Source: Fictibacillus norfolkensis
GTDB lineage: Bacteria > Bacillota > Bacilli > Bacillales > Fictibacillaceae
NCBI RefSeq assembly: GCF_014836645.1
Contig: NZ_JACSQM010000002.1
Location: 310,001-374,000 of the forward strand
Length of the DNA stretch: 64,000 bases
Direction of reading: 5' to 3'
Under the pieces are notes generated by a model. That model was not told where the DNA came from. It was given only the letters and a program-made list of their open reading frames with translations, and did no database searches. Positions within the stretch are counted from its first letter, which is position 1. Every line of letters starts with the position of its first letter. The position numbers and the translations under genes were made by a program. Of this stretch, positions 8,309-17,362 are shown piece after piece.

Positions 8309-9190
8309 TTATCCTTTGAAAGAATATGCTGGCATTCCTTTAACACCCGGTCTTACTTTAAACAACCCACCGGCTTCTGGAAATCTTTCTAGATTCTCTG
8401 CACTTGTATTCTTCCTAGCTGTCGTTACATACAACTCGTCCAGATTTTCTCCGCCAAACGTGCATGAAGTAACATTTAATGATGGAATGGGAATAGAAGA
8501 TAGCTGTTCGCCTGTTTCTGGATTCCACCTGGAAACTTGTGCACCGCCCCAATGAGCGATCCAAAGCATGCCCTCTTCATCAATCGTCATACCATCTGGA
8601 GAACCTACTCCTTCAGGAAAAGAAATCACTTCTGTTGCATTTTGGATATGACCCGTTTGAATATCATATTGGAATCTCGTTACTTTTTTCGTTGGTGTAT
8701 CAATTAGATACATATACGATTGATCAGGCGACCACGCCAAACCATTCGAAATCGTTAAATTTTCACACTTCTTTTCCACATGTAGATCGTGATCTAAACA
8801 ATAGAGAGAACCTTTTTCATTCTCTTCACTTAAACTCATCGTGCCTGCCCAAAATCTACCGAACGGATCACACTTACCGTCGTTAAAACGATTCTCAGGA
8901 AGTTCATGTTCTGGGTCAATAATAGGCGTAAGGTCTTCCGTTTCAAGATTCAGAAAATAAAATCCCTTCTGAAGGGCTACGCCTAAACCACCTGATTCTC
9001 GCGGCACAACCGTTCCCACCATTTGATCTAGTTGAATCTCTCGATTTTGGTGAGCGCGTGGATCGTAGACGTTTACCTTTTTATCTAAAATGCTGACCCA
9101 ATACAGGACGCCATGTTCTGAGTCCCAGCATGGTCCTTCACCTAAAGATGCTTTTGCAGGTAGAACTAATTCAGCTTCACTATTAAACAT
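8309..9190 (-). CDS. SMP-30/gluconolactonase/LRE-family protein
   Basis: The 293-residue protein is a six-bladed beta-propeller of the SMP-30 family. The metal-site residues are recognisable: Glu in SLGEGPCW (residue 18), Asn in ENRFNDGKCDPFGRFWAGTM (near 100), Asn in ISNGLAW (near 148) and Asp in GSPDGMTID (near 198). Members hydrolyse sugar lactones in the cytoplasm using a divalent metal. GGGAGGA precedes the ATG. It has its own terminator and appears monocistronic. The natural lactone is not predictable. Confidence 0.9.
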   Translation of the reverse strand: MFNSEAELVLPAKASLGEGPCWDSEHGVLYWVSILDKKVNVYDPRAHQNREIQLDQMVGTVVPRESGGLGVALQKGFYFLNLETEDLTPIIDPEHELPENRFNDGKCDPFGRFWAGTMSLSEENEKGSLYCLDHDLHVEKKCENLTISNGLAWSPDQSYMYLIDTPTKKVTRFQYDIQTGHIQNATEVISFPEGVGSPDGMTIDEEGMLWIAHWGGAQVSRWNPETGEQLSSIPIPSLNVTSCTFGGENLDELYVTTARKNTSAENLERFPEAGGLFKVRPGVKGMPAYSFKG

Positions 9191-9402
9191 GATTTATTCC
9201 TCCCTAATCTATGATGTATGTAAATGTATCGTCATTTAGATAACTTTGTGCCTTAAGTATATCACGAAGTATTTATCTCATTATTAAAGAATCCAGTTAA
9301 GAGTGTTTAATAACATTCTTTTCTATACCGTATAACTCCAGAAAAAATCATTAGTTGTCTCTATATCTACAAGTCTACCTCTCTACATAAAACCAATCAA
9401 AA

Positions 9403-9425
9403 AAGTGACGGTTCCCCCGTCACTT
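9403..9425 (-). terminator. Terminator of the chemoreceptor gene
   Basis: A perfect 9-bp stem (AAGTGACGG with CCGTCACTT, 5-base loop) runs into TTTTTT on the minus strand, eight bases after the stop codon. Confidence 0.9.
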
Positions 9426-9432
9426 TCCTCAT

Positions 9433-11193
9433 TTATGCTGTTTCTTTTCCTTCACTTACACGCTTATACTGACTTTCTTGTGTTAATTGATGGGACAGGC
9501 TCGATAACGTCGCTCCAACGAGGTAAGCCTGTTTAATCTTTTCATTTTGTTTAACAGAAGTTACAGACATTTCTTCTGAACTTGCTAGAGTTTCTTGAGA
9601 AATGCTTGAAAATTGAATAGCAGCTGTTTCAATCTCAGGCAATGCCACTTTTAACTGTTGCAAAGCTACACTCATCTCACCCATTCGCTCATTGTTGTCT
9701 AAGACTGAGTTCATTAAATATTGAATGAATCCAGTGGTATCCTTCACCTTTTGCACATGTGATAGATTCGCTTCCCCAAGAAGGCGTGACTCATGAATCG
9801 CTTGTAAAGCTGTTTGGTTCATTTGGTTAACTGTTGCAATAATATCTGCCGCCGCTTTACTCGATTGGTCTGCTAATTTTCCTACCTCATCAGCAACTAC
9901 TGCAAACCCTCTTCCTGCTTCTCCTGCTCTAGCCGCTTCAATTCGAGCGTTTAATGCCAGCAGTTTTGTTTGTTCAGAAATTTCCTTTATTGTAGAGATC
10001 ACATTTTGGGAGTGACTTGAGTATGTGCCCATCTCATCAATGATTTTGTTTAACTGCACAAAACGGTCATGATTTTCATGAATCTCTCCAACTAACTTCC
10101 CCACTTTTTCTTGACCTGAAACGGCATTGTGATTCATAGATAAGAACTCATCCATTACAGTCATCACCGTTTTGTTCAACTCACTTACTTTTTCCTGCAT
10201 ATCAGTGAATAGTCTAACACTATGCTCTGAACTTATTGCCGTTTCTTTTGCCCCTGTCATCACATTCTCTATCTTTTTTACAAGTTGTTCATTATATTGG
10301 TTGGCCTCACTGTATGTATGCTCAAGTTTATTGCCCTGAACAGTTAGTTCCCTAGAAATTTGCTGAATCTGATCATGTATATTTCTAATAAACAGCATCA
10401 TCTGGTTAAAGCTATCAATGAGTCTTTGAATCTCAATATGTCTTGAACGATAGTCCACATTATGTTGAAAATCACCTTTTTGAACACGTTTCATAACTTG
10501 GTTGAGCGCTGATAACGGTGAAGTAATGCTTCTGATAACGAAAATAATTACTAATGCAGTTAAAAGAATGCTAATGACTACAGCAACCGTTATAAAATTT
10601 CTGAGTTCATAAACGGGTTGCATATAACTTTCTGTTTCAACAGCTATCACGTAGATTCCATTCAGCTCTTGAATCTGTTTAATTGCTAGTGTATACGGTT
10701 TATCTTGAAGATGCGTGTGAAGAACACCATTTTCTAGTTCACTTATTTTCTTCATACTGCCTGAGGATAATGCAACTGTTTCTTTACCGCTCGTCTTATA
10801 AGGAATCAGCGTACCATTCTGCAATAAAAAAATAGTTGCTTTCATATCATCTTGCTGAAGGCCTACATATTGTGAATTGATACTTTCAGCCACTCTCTTA
10901 TTAAACATTTCTTCATCTCTTATAAAACTAAATTTAAGATTTTTTGCAATGTCATATGTAGTTTCTGTTTCACGTTCTAAACGATTTTCAATAATTGTTT
11001 TAGTAGTATCAGATGCCTTGTTATAACTAAAAAGACCTACGATCGAAATGGTTAAGATAAATAACGAGAGAATCATCAGTAATAGCTTTGTCTGTAAATG
11101 AAGCTTTAATTTCTGTGATGTAATTGATTTCATTCCATCAAAAATCTTTACACTCTTAATCTGCGAACGCATTTGTTGAAAAACCATATTCAA
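9433..11193 (-). CDS. Methyl-accepting chemotaxis protein
   Basis: The receptor has a membrane segment at about residues 30-50, an extracytoplasmic sensor of about 145 residues, a second segment near 195-218, a HAMP domain ([16 protein letters not shown]) and a signalling domain whose hairpin tip reads [20 protein letters not shown], the CheA/CheW contact site. It would control flagellar rotation through CheA; the ligand is unknown. An open frame reaches a GTG at 11202, but AAGGGG lies next to it. The TTG at 11193 has an 8-base spacing and is preferred; the ATG at 11187 is also possible. Confidence 0.9.
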   Translation of the reverse strand: MNMVFQQMRSQIKSVKIFDGMKSITSQKLKLHLQTKLLLMILSLFILTISIVGLFSYNKASDTTKTIIENRLERETETTYDIAKNLKFSFIRDEEMFNKRVAESINSQYVGLQQDDMKATIFLLQNGTLIPYKTSGKETVALSSGSMKKISELENGVLHTHLQDKPYTLAIKQIQELNGIYVIAVETESYMQPVYELRNFITVAVVISILLTALVIIFVIRSITSPLSALNQVMKRVQKGDFQHNVDYRSRHIEIQRLIDSFNQMMLFIRNIHDQIQQISRELTVQGNKLEHTYSEANQYNEQLVKKIENVMTGAKETAISSEHSVRLFTDMQEKVSELNKTVMTVMDEFLSMNHNAVSGQEKVGKLVGEIHENHDRFVQLNKIIDEMGTYSSHSQNVISTIKEISEQTKLLALNARIEAARAGEAGRGFAVVADEVGKLADQSSKAAADIIATVNQMNQTALQAIHESRLLGEANLSHVQKVKDTTGFIQYLMNSVLDNNERMGEMSVALQQLKVALPEIETAAIQFSSISQETLASSEEMSVTSVKQNEKIKQAYLVGATLSSLSHQLTQESQYKRVSEGKETA

Positions 11194-11281
11194 ACTTGCC
11201 ACCCCTTTTGTCTATGTATAGAAATTATTACAATATTTTCTAAGGAGTGGTGTAAAGGTTTAGTTAAGAGTTTGTAAAGGT

Positions 11282-11749
11282 CTAAAGACCCATTCGGAAA
11301 ATCCTTTCTATGCCATATTCCCAATCATAGTTCTCATCTTCATGTATGAATCCCGCTTTTTTGTAAAGAGATATAGCGGCATAGTTTGTTTCATGAACGG
11401 TTAAAATAATTTCATTCTTATCTTTGTAATGCTGCTTCACAATATTCGGTAGTAATTTCAGAGAATCAAGCCCAAATCCCCTTTTCTGAAACCTAGCATC
11501 TATCGAAAAAGATTTTAATAGGATCGCCTGCTTATTATTTGTATAAATATTACCCATCCCATCTGTATATAGAGCAAACCATCCTACAAGTTGTTGATCG
11601 CAATAAATAACAAAAGGCTGGTTGAAGATATCACTTTGAAACGTTTCAAGTACCTCAGAAGGTATGGACGTAAATATTGCTTGTTCTGCAGGTAAGCTGT
11701 ACTCAAGAGCAGCTTGGAGATCTTTGCTTTCGTACTTTCTGACTATCAC
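11282..11749 (-). CDS. GNAT family N-acetyltransferase
   Basis: The 155-residue acetyltransferase begins MIVRKYESKDLQAALEY from a GTG at 11749 that follows GGAGG by 7 bases; the longer open frame starts before the ribosome site. The acetyl-CoA loop reads RFQKRGFGLDSLKLL and the C-terminal motif reads NYAAISLYKKAGF. A central DQQLVGWFALY beta strand is typical. The substrate is unknown. It is divergent from the next gene, sharing a short promoter region. Confidence 0.85.
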   Translation of the reverse strand: MIVRKYESKDLQAALEYSLPAEQAIFTSIPSEVLETFQSDIFNQPFVIYCDQQLVGWFALYTDGMGNIYTNNKQAILLKSFSIDARFQKRGFGLDSLKLLPNIVKQHYKDKNEIILTVHETNYAAISLYKKAGFIHEDENYDWEYGIERIFRMGL

Positions 11750-11844
11750 GAATAAGCCTCCATTCTTAGTAATGATTGAAACAAGGATTTCACCATCAAA
11801 TAAAGAATACACTGTTATGTAGTGGATGAGAGGGACGGTGGAGG

Positions 11845-12282
11845 ATGAAAAAGAAGCTTATTTTAGCTGCTGTTTTATTAATAGGATTTGTTTCTGTTTT
11901 AACGATCTTCTTTAAAGATTCAGCTCCAACTTCAAGTACCAAGGGACCAACATCCCAAAATGACAGGATCGTTTTTTCTGGAGAAAATGATTACTGGCAA
12001 GCGGCGTTCTCTGTTGATAAAACTAATCAACTAAAGCTCACACATAATGAAGATAAAAACAGACTACCGAAAGAACTGATGTTCACGCTTAGTACAGCTT
12101 ATGATCAAGAAAAAAAGCAAACAGAGATTGGCGCATATACCTTTTCTATCAATCAGTTTCCAAACCAAATAACCGTAACTTTTGATGGGGAAATTAAGAA
12201 TCTAAAAGAAAACAAAAAACTCGTATTAAAGATTACCGGTAAAGATCATTATCAATTTTTTAACCTTTACAAAGAAGAATAA
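11845..12282 (+). CDS. Small secreted or membrane-anchored protein, unknown function
   Basis: The 145-residue protein has a single N-terminal membrane segment (KKLILAAVLLIGFVSVLTIFF) without a clear signal-peptidase site or lipobox Cys. A linker rich in Ser/Thr/Pro and a beta-strand-rich outer domain of about 100 residues follow. It most likely sits on the outer face of the membrane. I recognise no family. The ribosome site is GAGGG about 12 bases upstream. The stop codon ends one base from that of the convergent 43-residue gene. Confidence 0.7.
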   Translation: MKKKLILAAVLLIGFVSVLTIFFKDSAPTSSTKGPTSQNDRIVFSGENDYWQAAFSVDKTNQLKLTHNEDKNRLPKELMFTLSTAYDQEKKQTEIGAYTFSINQFPNQITVTFDGEIKNLKENKKLVLKITGKDHYQFFNLYKEE

Positions 12283-12283
12283 G

Positions 12284-12415
12284 TTACTTATCCTTTATCT
12301 CTTCTAAAAGGGAGATAATTTTTTCATTTTGTAAGATAAGCGTCTCATTTTGCTTTCGGAATTTCGCAGCGTCAAACATAAACACGATTAATATGATAAA
12401 TATAAAAAACTCCAT
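12284..12415 (-). CDS. 43-residue single-pass membrane protein
   Basis: An ATG after AGAGGTGA at 9-base spacing opens a 43-codon frame. It encodes a hydrophobic helix (MEFFIFIILIVFMF) followed by a charged, heptad-like helix (KQNETLILQNEKIISLLEEI). This layout is common for small Bacillus membrane proteins of unknown role. The frame is convergent with the upstream secreted-protein gene, leaving only one base between the stops. Confidence 0.6.
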   Translation of the reverse strand: MEFFIFIILIVFMFDAAKFRKQNETLILQNEKIISLLEEIKDK

Positions 12416-12494
12416 AAATATTAGTCACCTCTTTGTATGAAATACCTAAATATTAACATAAATATGTAATTTATTTTGTAGGGAGAATTTAAAA

Positions 12495-13103
12495 ATGAAG
12501 AATCAGCATTTATTTACAAAGCCACCTACTTTAGAAAGTAACGATATTAAACTCATTCCTTTAGAATTTGAGCACTCAATGTCTCTATTTCAAATTAATC
12601 ACTCGGACCATTGGGCTTATATGCTAACTTCAATCAACACCCAACAGGAAATGGATGACTGGGTCAGTAATGCGATACAGCTTCGAGAAGAAGGTTTTGC
12701 TCTACCTTTTGCTATTGTGAACAAGAGAAACGAGAAAATTGTAGGTACTACTCGTCTTTACGAAATAAATCCTACTCAACGTTCATGTGAGTTAGGCTCC
12801 ACTTGGTACGGAAAAGATTATCAGCGCACATTCGTAAACGCTGCATGCAAGCAACTGCTTCTCACGTTCTGCTTTGAAACTTTAGATTTTATTCGTGTGC
12901 AATTTAAAACTGACGAGCGAAATGAGCGCTCACAAAAAGCGATTGAACGATTAGGTGCTGTGAAAGAGGGACTTATTAGGAACGAACGCATTCTCTCAAA
13001 TGGCTATATTCGTAATGCCGTTTTGTATTCCATTACAAAAGAAGATTGGAAAACAGTAAAACAAGGTTTTATTGAGAGAGAAAATCGATATAGATCTACT
13101 TAG
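12495..13103 (+). CDS. GNAT acetyltransferase, RimJ/RimL-like
   Basis: The 202-residue protein has the RimJ/RimL-type N-terminus (LESNDIKLIPLEFEH), central strands IVGTTRLYEINPTQRSCELG and the C-terminal motif NERSQKAIERLGAVKEGLIR, typical of enzymes related to ribosomal-protein alanine acetyltransferases. The acetyl-CoA loop (KDYQRTFVNAACKQLLL) is divergent: it lacks the usual RxxGxG glycines, like several Bacillus paralogues. GGGAGAA precedes the ATG. It appears monocistronic. Confidence 0.85.
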   Translation: MKNQHLFTKPPTLESNDIKLIPLEFEHSMSLFQINHSDHWAYMLTSINTQQEMDDWVSNAIQLREEGFALPFAIVNKRNEKIVGTTRLYEINPTQRSCELGSTWYGKDYQRTFVNAACKQLLLTFCFETLDFIRVQFKTDERNERSQKAIERLGAVKEGLIRNERILSNGYIRNAVLYSITKEDWKTVKQGFIERENRYRST

Positions 13104-13312
13104 TAAAATCAAATTTTCTTAAGAGAGATTGTTTTCGTTTAAACTAAATGTTAGTAAGTCATTAAGTGAAGCCCTCTTCCCCTATACCATGTAAGGTGCT
13201 CATTAAGACGTTCAGGTTCATATTCTAAAATTTATAAGATTTACCTCTTTCTTTTTACCTCTCACACCAGTTATTGTAAAGAAAGAGAATATAGCGGAAT
13301 GGGGTTGAATTC

Positions 13313-14593
13313 ATGATCAACGAAAACATATGTAGACTTCTTGAAAAAGAACTCGTCGTGGCATTAGGGTGCACAGAACCTGTTGCAATTGCTCTCGCAT
13401 CAGCTACTGCCAAAAAATATATTAGTGAACCGGTAACATCAATCTCTGTCAAAGCGAGCGGAAATGTTATCAAGAACGCTTTATCTGTTGGGATTCCCGG
13501 CATGAATCATACAGGTATCGATTTTACAGCAGCTCTCGGTATGATTGCAGGAGATCCGTCAAAAGGACTTCAAGTACTTGAAGGTGTTACGCGTAATGAG
13601 GAAGAAAAAGCTATTGATTTAGTCCAGAGAGGTATTGTTTCGGTTGCAACTGCAGACGGTCCTGAAAAATTATTTATTAAAGTCGAAGTGAAAACCGCAA
13701 CAGAGGAAGCGATCGTTGTGATCTCTGGTGACCATACAAACATAAGCTTTATCTCTCAAAACGGAAAAATGCTAGTAGATGAATCAAATCCCGCTTCATC
13801 CTCAGGTTCTAAAAAAGCTGATGATCCAGTGTTAACCATCGATGACCTTTATACGTTTATTAACGAAGTTCCTCTTCATCGATTGGATCTTGTTAAACAT
13901 AGCGTTGAGTTGAATTCTGCGATCTGTAAAGAAGGCCTTTCTAATGACTATGGCTTAAGAGTTGGGAAGACCTTATATGACCAAACAAAAAAAGGTATTC
14001 TTTCCGATGATCTTGCTACTTATAGCATGGCGTTATCAGCTGCAGGGTCTGACGCACGAATGGCTGGTTCCACTATGCCGGTAATGGCGAACTCTGGTAG
14101 CGGAAATCAAGGGATCGCAGTTACGATGCCTGTTGTAGCAGCTGCTGAAAAGCTAGGTGTAACAGAAGAAAAGATGTTACGAGCTGTAACATTGAGTCAC
14201 CTTCTTTCGATTCATATGAAATCGAAATTCGGCCGTTTGTCTGCACTCTGCGGTGTGACTGTTGCAGGTGCTAGTGCATCAGCTGCTATTACCTACTTGC
14301 TTGATGACAACTTAGATAAGATGAAGGCTGCGATTCAGAACACATTAGGTAACGTCAGTGGAATGGTTTGTGACGGAGCAAAAGCCGGATGCGCTATGAA
14401 GGTTGCTACTTGCTCAAGTGCCGCTGTCCAATCGGCTGTCCTTGCATCAAACGGATTATGTATCCCCTCCACAAATGGATTTATTGAAGAAGATGTAGAA
14501 AAGACGATTGAAAACTTTTGCCGATTAGGCGCTGAAACTTCTAGTACAACCGATTCTGTACTTTTAGATATGATGGTGAATAAGCAACGGTAA
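13313..14593 (+). CDS. cyuA: UPF0597 / CyuA-type L-cysteine desulfidase or L-serine dehydratase-like protein
   Basis: The 426-residue protein matches the UPF0597 family: ALGCTEPVAIALASA near the start, SGNVIKNALSVGIPGM, MANSGSGNQGIAVTMPV in the middle, and a Cys-rich C-terminus (GMVCDGAKAGCAMKVATCSS) suited to a [4Fe-4S] cluster, as in iron-sulphur serine dehydratases. Characterised relatives (E. coli CyuA/YhaM) break cysteine into pyruvate, ammonia and sulphide in the cytoplasm; which amino acid is used here is inferred. The start is weakly marked (ATGGGG, about 7 bases before the ATG). The 209-base leader shows no riboswitch that I recognise. A strong bidirectional terminator follows. Confidence 0.85.
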   Translation: MINENICRLLEKELVVALGCTEPVAIALASATAKKYISEPVTSISVKASGNVIKNALSVGIPGMNHTGIDFTAALGMIAGDPSKGLQVLEGVTRNEEEKAIDLVQRGIVSVATADGPEKLFIKVEVKTATEEAIVVISGDHTNISFISQNGKMLVDESNPASSSGSKKADDPVLTIDDLYTFINEVPLHRLDLVKHSVELNSAICKEGLSNDYGLRVGKTLYDQTKKGILSDDLATYSMALSAAGSDARMAGSTMPVMANSGSGNQGIAVTMPVVAAAEKLGVTEEKMLRAVTLSHLLSIHMKSKFGRLSALCGVTVAGASASAAITYLLDDNLDKMKAAIQNTLGNVSGMVCDGAKAGCAMKVATCSSAAVQSAVLASNGLCIPSTNGFIEEDVEKTIENFCRLGAETSSTTDSVLLDMMVNKQR

Positions 14594-14618
14594 GCACAAT
14601 TGATTGAAATTAAAATGA

Positions 14619-14645
14619 AAAGAGCTGATCATGCATCAGCTCTTT
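14619..14645. terminator. Bidirectional terminator between convergent genes
   Basis: AAAGAGCTGAT pairs perfectly with ATCAGCTCTTT around a 5-base loop, serving both the desulfidase gene and the minus-strand membrane-protein gene. Confidence 0.85.
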
Positions 14646-14650
14646 GTTGT

Positions 14651-14968
14651 TTATTCTGTAATTGCCTGGTTTGATGAGATTTCCTCACGAACCGTGTTTT
14701 GGTCGATCGGTTCTTTCTTGATTCGGCTGTTTCCTACCGATAAAGCTACAAATATGCCAATTCCGATAAAGATAAGTCCTGTTAAGAATACGCTCGAGAA
14801 AGAAGTTGACCAAACATATTTAATCGTTTCAATGACAGAGGAATGTAGAAACAGATGCCAGATGTTCGTACTGTTCTGAATGTAAGCTTTAGTAACAAAC
14901 GGCCACCGATTATACTTGCTGTAATATTTAAACAGTTCCCCCCTTCTCCATGTGTTAAAATTATCCAT
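14651..14968 (-). CDS. Small membrane protein, unknown function
   Basis: The 105-residue protein has an amphipathic, Trp/Tyr-rich N-terminal part (WRRGELFKYYSKYNRWPF) and one strong membrane helix (VFLTGLIFIGIGIFVALSVG), ending in a charged tail. No family is recognised. No good ribosome site precedes the ATG at 14968; a GAAGGGGGGAACTG stretch lies inside the frame but no usual start codon follows it. The gene is divergent from the phosphotransferase gene and ends at the shared terminator. Confidence 0.55.
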   Translation of the reverse strand: MDNFNTWRRGELFKYYSKYNRWPFVTKAYIQNSTNIWHLFLHSSVIETIKYVWSTSFSSVFLTGLIFIGIGIFVALSVGNSRIKKEPIDQNTVREEISSNQAITE

Positions 14969-14998
14969 ACAGAACTATCGAGCAAAGGAGTTAAACAA

Positions 14999-15805
14999 TT
15001 GGAGCACAAAGTACTAATTGGTGAAGGGAGTACCGCACAGGTCGTAATCTTTTCTCCAACCGAAGTTGCAAAGATTTTTCATGATCACATATCTGATGAT
15101 TTTGTTGAACATGAGTATTCGATCCATAAAAACATTCTTCAATCAGGGCTTCTGGTTCCCGAAGTAAGATGGGGTAAACCGATTCCTGGGAAAAGAGTTT
15201 TGATTTATGAAAAAGTCGAGGGAATAACGTTAACAAAATTATTAGAATCTCAACCTCAAAAAGCACTTTATTACTTAAAGAAGATGGCGACTCTTCAAAA
15301 CAGCGTTCACGAAAAGAAATTACCTACTCTTCCTTCTCAATTTGAAGTTTTAAAACAAAAAATTATGTCAGTAAAAGAATTAAATGGGGATGACAAGAAA
15401 AGAATCATCAAAGGATTAGAAGCACTCCCCCTTGGTCAATGTATGTGTCACGGTGATTTTCACCCTGACAATATTTTAATCACAAAGGATAATGCTGTAA
15501 TCATTGACTGGTGCGATGCTACAAGTGGCAACCGTATGGCAGACTTAGCACGGACTCTCCTCATCTTGCGTTACGGCGGATTACAAGATCGCACATCTTT
15601 TCTAAATTTTAGAACTACTTTATATGCACGAAAACTTTTAGCTATGTATTATAGAAAAAGTTATACTAGACATTACCAGTTCTCTTCGCGAGTCTTAGAG
15701 AGCTGGATGGTTCCTATAGCTGCAGCACGATTAAGTGAAAATCTTCCTGATTTTGAGAAAAAGTTATTATTATCAATAATTAATAAAGGTCTAATAGGTA
15801 ATTAA
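14999..15805 (+). CDS. Phosphotransferase of the APH/choline-kinase family
   Basis: From a TTG start placed 7 bases after AAAGGAGT, the protein is 268 residues. It has a kinase-like N-lobe (LIGEGSTAQVV, VAKIF) and the phosphotransferase motifs MCHGDFHPDNILI and VIIDWCDATSGNRMADLART. Members phosphorylate hydroxyl groups on small molecules such as aminoglycosides, choline or homoserine. The real substrate is unknown, so calling it a resistance gene would go too far. The longer open frame to 14855 overlaps the divergent gene and lacks a ribosome site. Confidence 0.85.
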   Translation: MEHKVLIGEGSTAQVVIFSPTEVAKIFHDHISDDFVEHEYSIHKNILQSGLLVPEVRWGKPIPGKRVLIYEKVEGITLTKLLESQPQKALYYLKKMATLQNSVHEKKLPTLPSQFEVLKQKIMSVKELNGDDKKRIIKGLEALPLGQCMCHGDFHPDNILITKDNAVIIDWCDATSGNRMADLARTLLILRYGGLQDRTSFLNFRTTLYARKLLAMYYRKSYTRHYQFSSRVLESWMVPIAAARLSENLPDFEKKLLLSIINKGLIGN

Positions 15806-15875
15806 TCGTTATGAAACCTCTGCCTCGTTAAAAACGTTGTTAGTAGATATAAAATGAAGTAAAGGAGAATTACAT

Positions 15876-16265
15876 ATGATATATGAAATGACCGTTCAAG
15901 TTCGTGTACCGAACATGGAAGATGGTCAAAAGTATTATGAAACTCTGTTGAACCGTCGGCCTGACTTCACTCCACATGACGGCTTTGCTGAGTGGGAGCT
16001 GCTTCCTAACTGTTGGCTGCAAGTTGCAGAGGGAGACCCAGCTGTTGGCAATGGACCTCTTCGACTTGGTGTAGTCGATCTCGATGCTGAGAGAAAACGA
16101 TTGATCGATGTTTTACATGTGGAAAACTTTGAAATTTTTGAACGTGTCGAAGTTCCTGTTAGATGGGCTACGTTTTCCGATCCTTGGGGAAACCGCTTAG
16201 GATTATTTGAATATAAAGATTCAGAAGCCATGAACGAAAAGCTTCGACAGGTAGTTAGGAGATAG
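15876..16265 (+). CDS. VOC (glyoxalase/bleomycin resistance) superfamily protein
   Basis: The 129-residue protein has one pair of beta-alpha-beta-beta-beta units: MTVQVRVPNMEDGQKYYETLL, WELLPNCWLQVAE, then FERVEVPVRWATFSDPWGNRLGLFE. The FSDPWGNRLGL segment is the classic VOC signature. AAAGGAG precedes the ATG. It is followed after two bases by a membrane-protein gene, so they are probably co-transcribed. The function cannot be assigned. Confidence 0.85.
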   Translation: MIYEMTVQVRVPNMEDGQKYYETLLNRRPDFTPHDGFAEWELLPNCWLQVAEGDPAVGNGPLRLGVVDLDAERKRLIDVLHVENFEIFERVEVPVRWATFSDPWGNRLGLFEYKDSEAMNEKLRQVVRR

Positions 16266-16267
16266 TT

Positions 16268-16732
16268 ATGAGAGTCATCATTTCATCAGTAATATCGGTA
16301 CTTTGTGGAGCACTGTTCTTTTTTGCTATTCCAGGCGGGAATCCATTTAAGCTTGATCTACAAGGTGTGTTATTCGGTCTATTCTTTGGGATTGTTACAG
16401 CTCTACCCTTTTTCCTTTTCTGCACATTGCCAATTGCATTTATTATTGAATCTTCTAAAGATAGAATGAGATTGAAATTTAGATTCCATCTGCTCTTATA
16501 TGTGGCATTAAGTATTGTTTTTCTTTTGATATACCGTTTCACTATTTTCTATTGGGCTAAGTTTGAAGGACTGAACACGTTTGCTGTGTTTGGTTATGGA
16601 ATCACTTGTTCAATCGGTTTTTGTTTAAGTTATGCGTTATTTAGACCTAGAAGAAAACGCGAACCCAAAGAGCCTAAAAAACCTACAGGTCCATCAGACG
16701 AAAGAAGATACAGAAGTAAAAGTACTGTTTGA
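16268..16732 (+). CDS. Four-helix integral membrane protein, unknown function
   Basis: The 154-residue protein has four hydrophobic helices (residues about 5-22, 36-60, 74-96 and 103-124). A hydrophilic, Lys/Arg/Pro-rich tail (RPRRKREPKEPKKPTGPSDE) is probably cytoplasmic. No family is recognised. It starts two bases after the VOC gene and is followed within 20 bases by another membrane-anchored gene, so the three may be an operon. Confidence 0.7.
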   Translation: MRVIISSVISVLCGALFFFAIPGGNPFKLDLQGVLFGLFFGIVTALPFFLFCTLPIAFIIESSKDRMRLKFRFHLLLYVALSIVFLLIYRFTIFYWAKFEGLNTFAVFGYGITCSIGFCLSYALFRPRRKREPKEPKKPTGPSDERRYRSKSTV

Positions 16733-16749
16733 CCGAGAGGAACGTGGGG

Positions 16750-17340
16750 ATGAAGAAAAAAGGTGCTTGGAAGATATTTCTAGGGTTTGCCCTTTTGTTC
16801 TTATTGATAAATTGGGTATTTCCTTATTCACCACTCAACATTTATAAATCCATTTCCTATGATGGAGATCAAGTACTCATTAATGATTATAGATCAGAGT
16901 TAAAAGCATTCAAGCTGGAGTATGAACCTCGGCTCAAACAACAAAGGAAAGAAGAATTTATTAAAGACTTAACCACGAATGATGTTGAATATCTATTACA
17001 AATGTATGAACTTCCTTGGTTGGTGGACAAAGATTCTATAACCATCACCAAAAAATCATTAACTGATATGGAATTTGAAATTAATGAAGCAAAAGATATA
17101 CTCATCAACCTTGCGTTTCATGAAGAGTATTCAGAAAGTACTAAGGTTTATTTGCACAGCTTATTAACGGAAACATTAAGTCTTGAAAAGGAGATCGACG
17201 AACTGAAACACCATTCGAGTCTTCATTCACGAAGTACGATCGATCTGCAACTACGGAATTTACATGTTCATTTCATCTCGAATTTCAAGATGCTAACTAC
17301 TTTCTATAAGGAACATCTGAGGTCAGAACAAGAAGCTTGA
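16750..17340 (+). CDS. Membrane-anchored helical protein, unknown function
   Basis: From the ATG at 16750 (GAGAGGAA seven bases upstream) the protein has 196 residues. It has one N-terminal membrane segment (IFLGFALLFLLINWVF) and then a mostly helical, charged domain with coiled-coil character (TETLSLEKEIDELKHHSS). A TTG upstream extends the frame by seven residues but has no ribosome site. It lies last in a run of three co-oriented genes. No family match is recognised. Confidence 0.7.
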   Translation: MKKKGAWKIFLGFALLFLLINWVFPYSPLNIYKSISYDGDQVLINDYRSELKAFKLEYEPRLKQQRKEEFIKDLTTNDVEYLLQMYELPWLVDKDSITITKKSLTDMEFEINEAKDILINLAFHEEYSESTKVYLHSLLTETLSLEKEIDELKHHSSLHSRSTIDLQLRNLHVHFISNFKMLTTFYKEHLRSEQEA

Positions 17341-17360
17341 GCGCTAGCGCTCAAGCTTCT
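17331..17360. repeat. Perfect 30-bp palindrome at a convergent gene end
   Basis: AGAAGCTTGAGCGCT is followed directly by its exact reverse complement. The palindrome includes the last codons and stop of the upstream gene and lies three bases before the end of the convergent nucleotidyltransferase gene. It has no strong T run; a transcription end or RNA-stabilising hairpin is the simplest reading. Confidence 0.8.
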
Positions 17361-17362
17361 AT

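Noticed and set aside
13104..13312. Riboswitch or T-box in front of the cysteine desulfidase-like gene
   Set aside because: No T-box TGGNACCGCG sequence, SAM-box core or terminator/antiterminator pair could be found in the 209-base leader.
14855..14998. 48-residue extension of the phosphotransferase
   Set aside because: It overlaps the divergent membrane-protein gene, shows no family similarity and precedes the AAAGGAGT site that serves the TTG at 14999.
14999..15805. Aminoglycoside resistance gene
   Set aside because: The HGDFHPDN and IDWCD motifs show only the broad APH/choline-kinase family. There is no mobile element or other resistance gene nearby, so a metabolic kinase is as likely.
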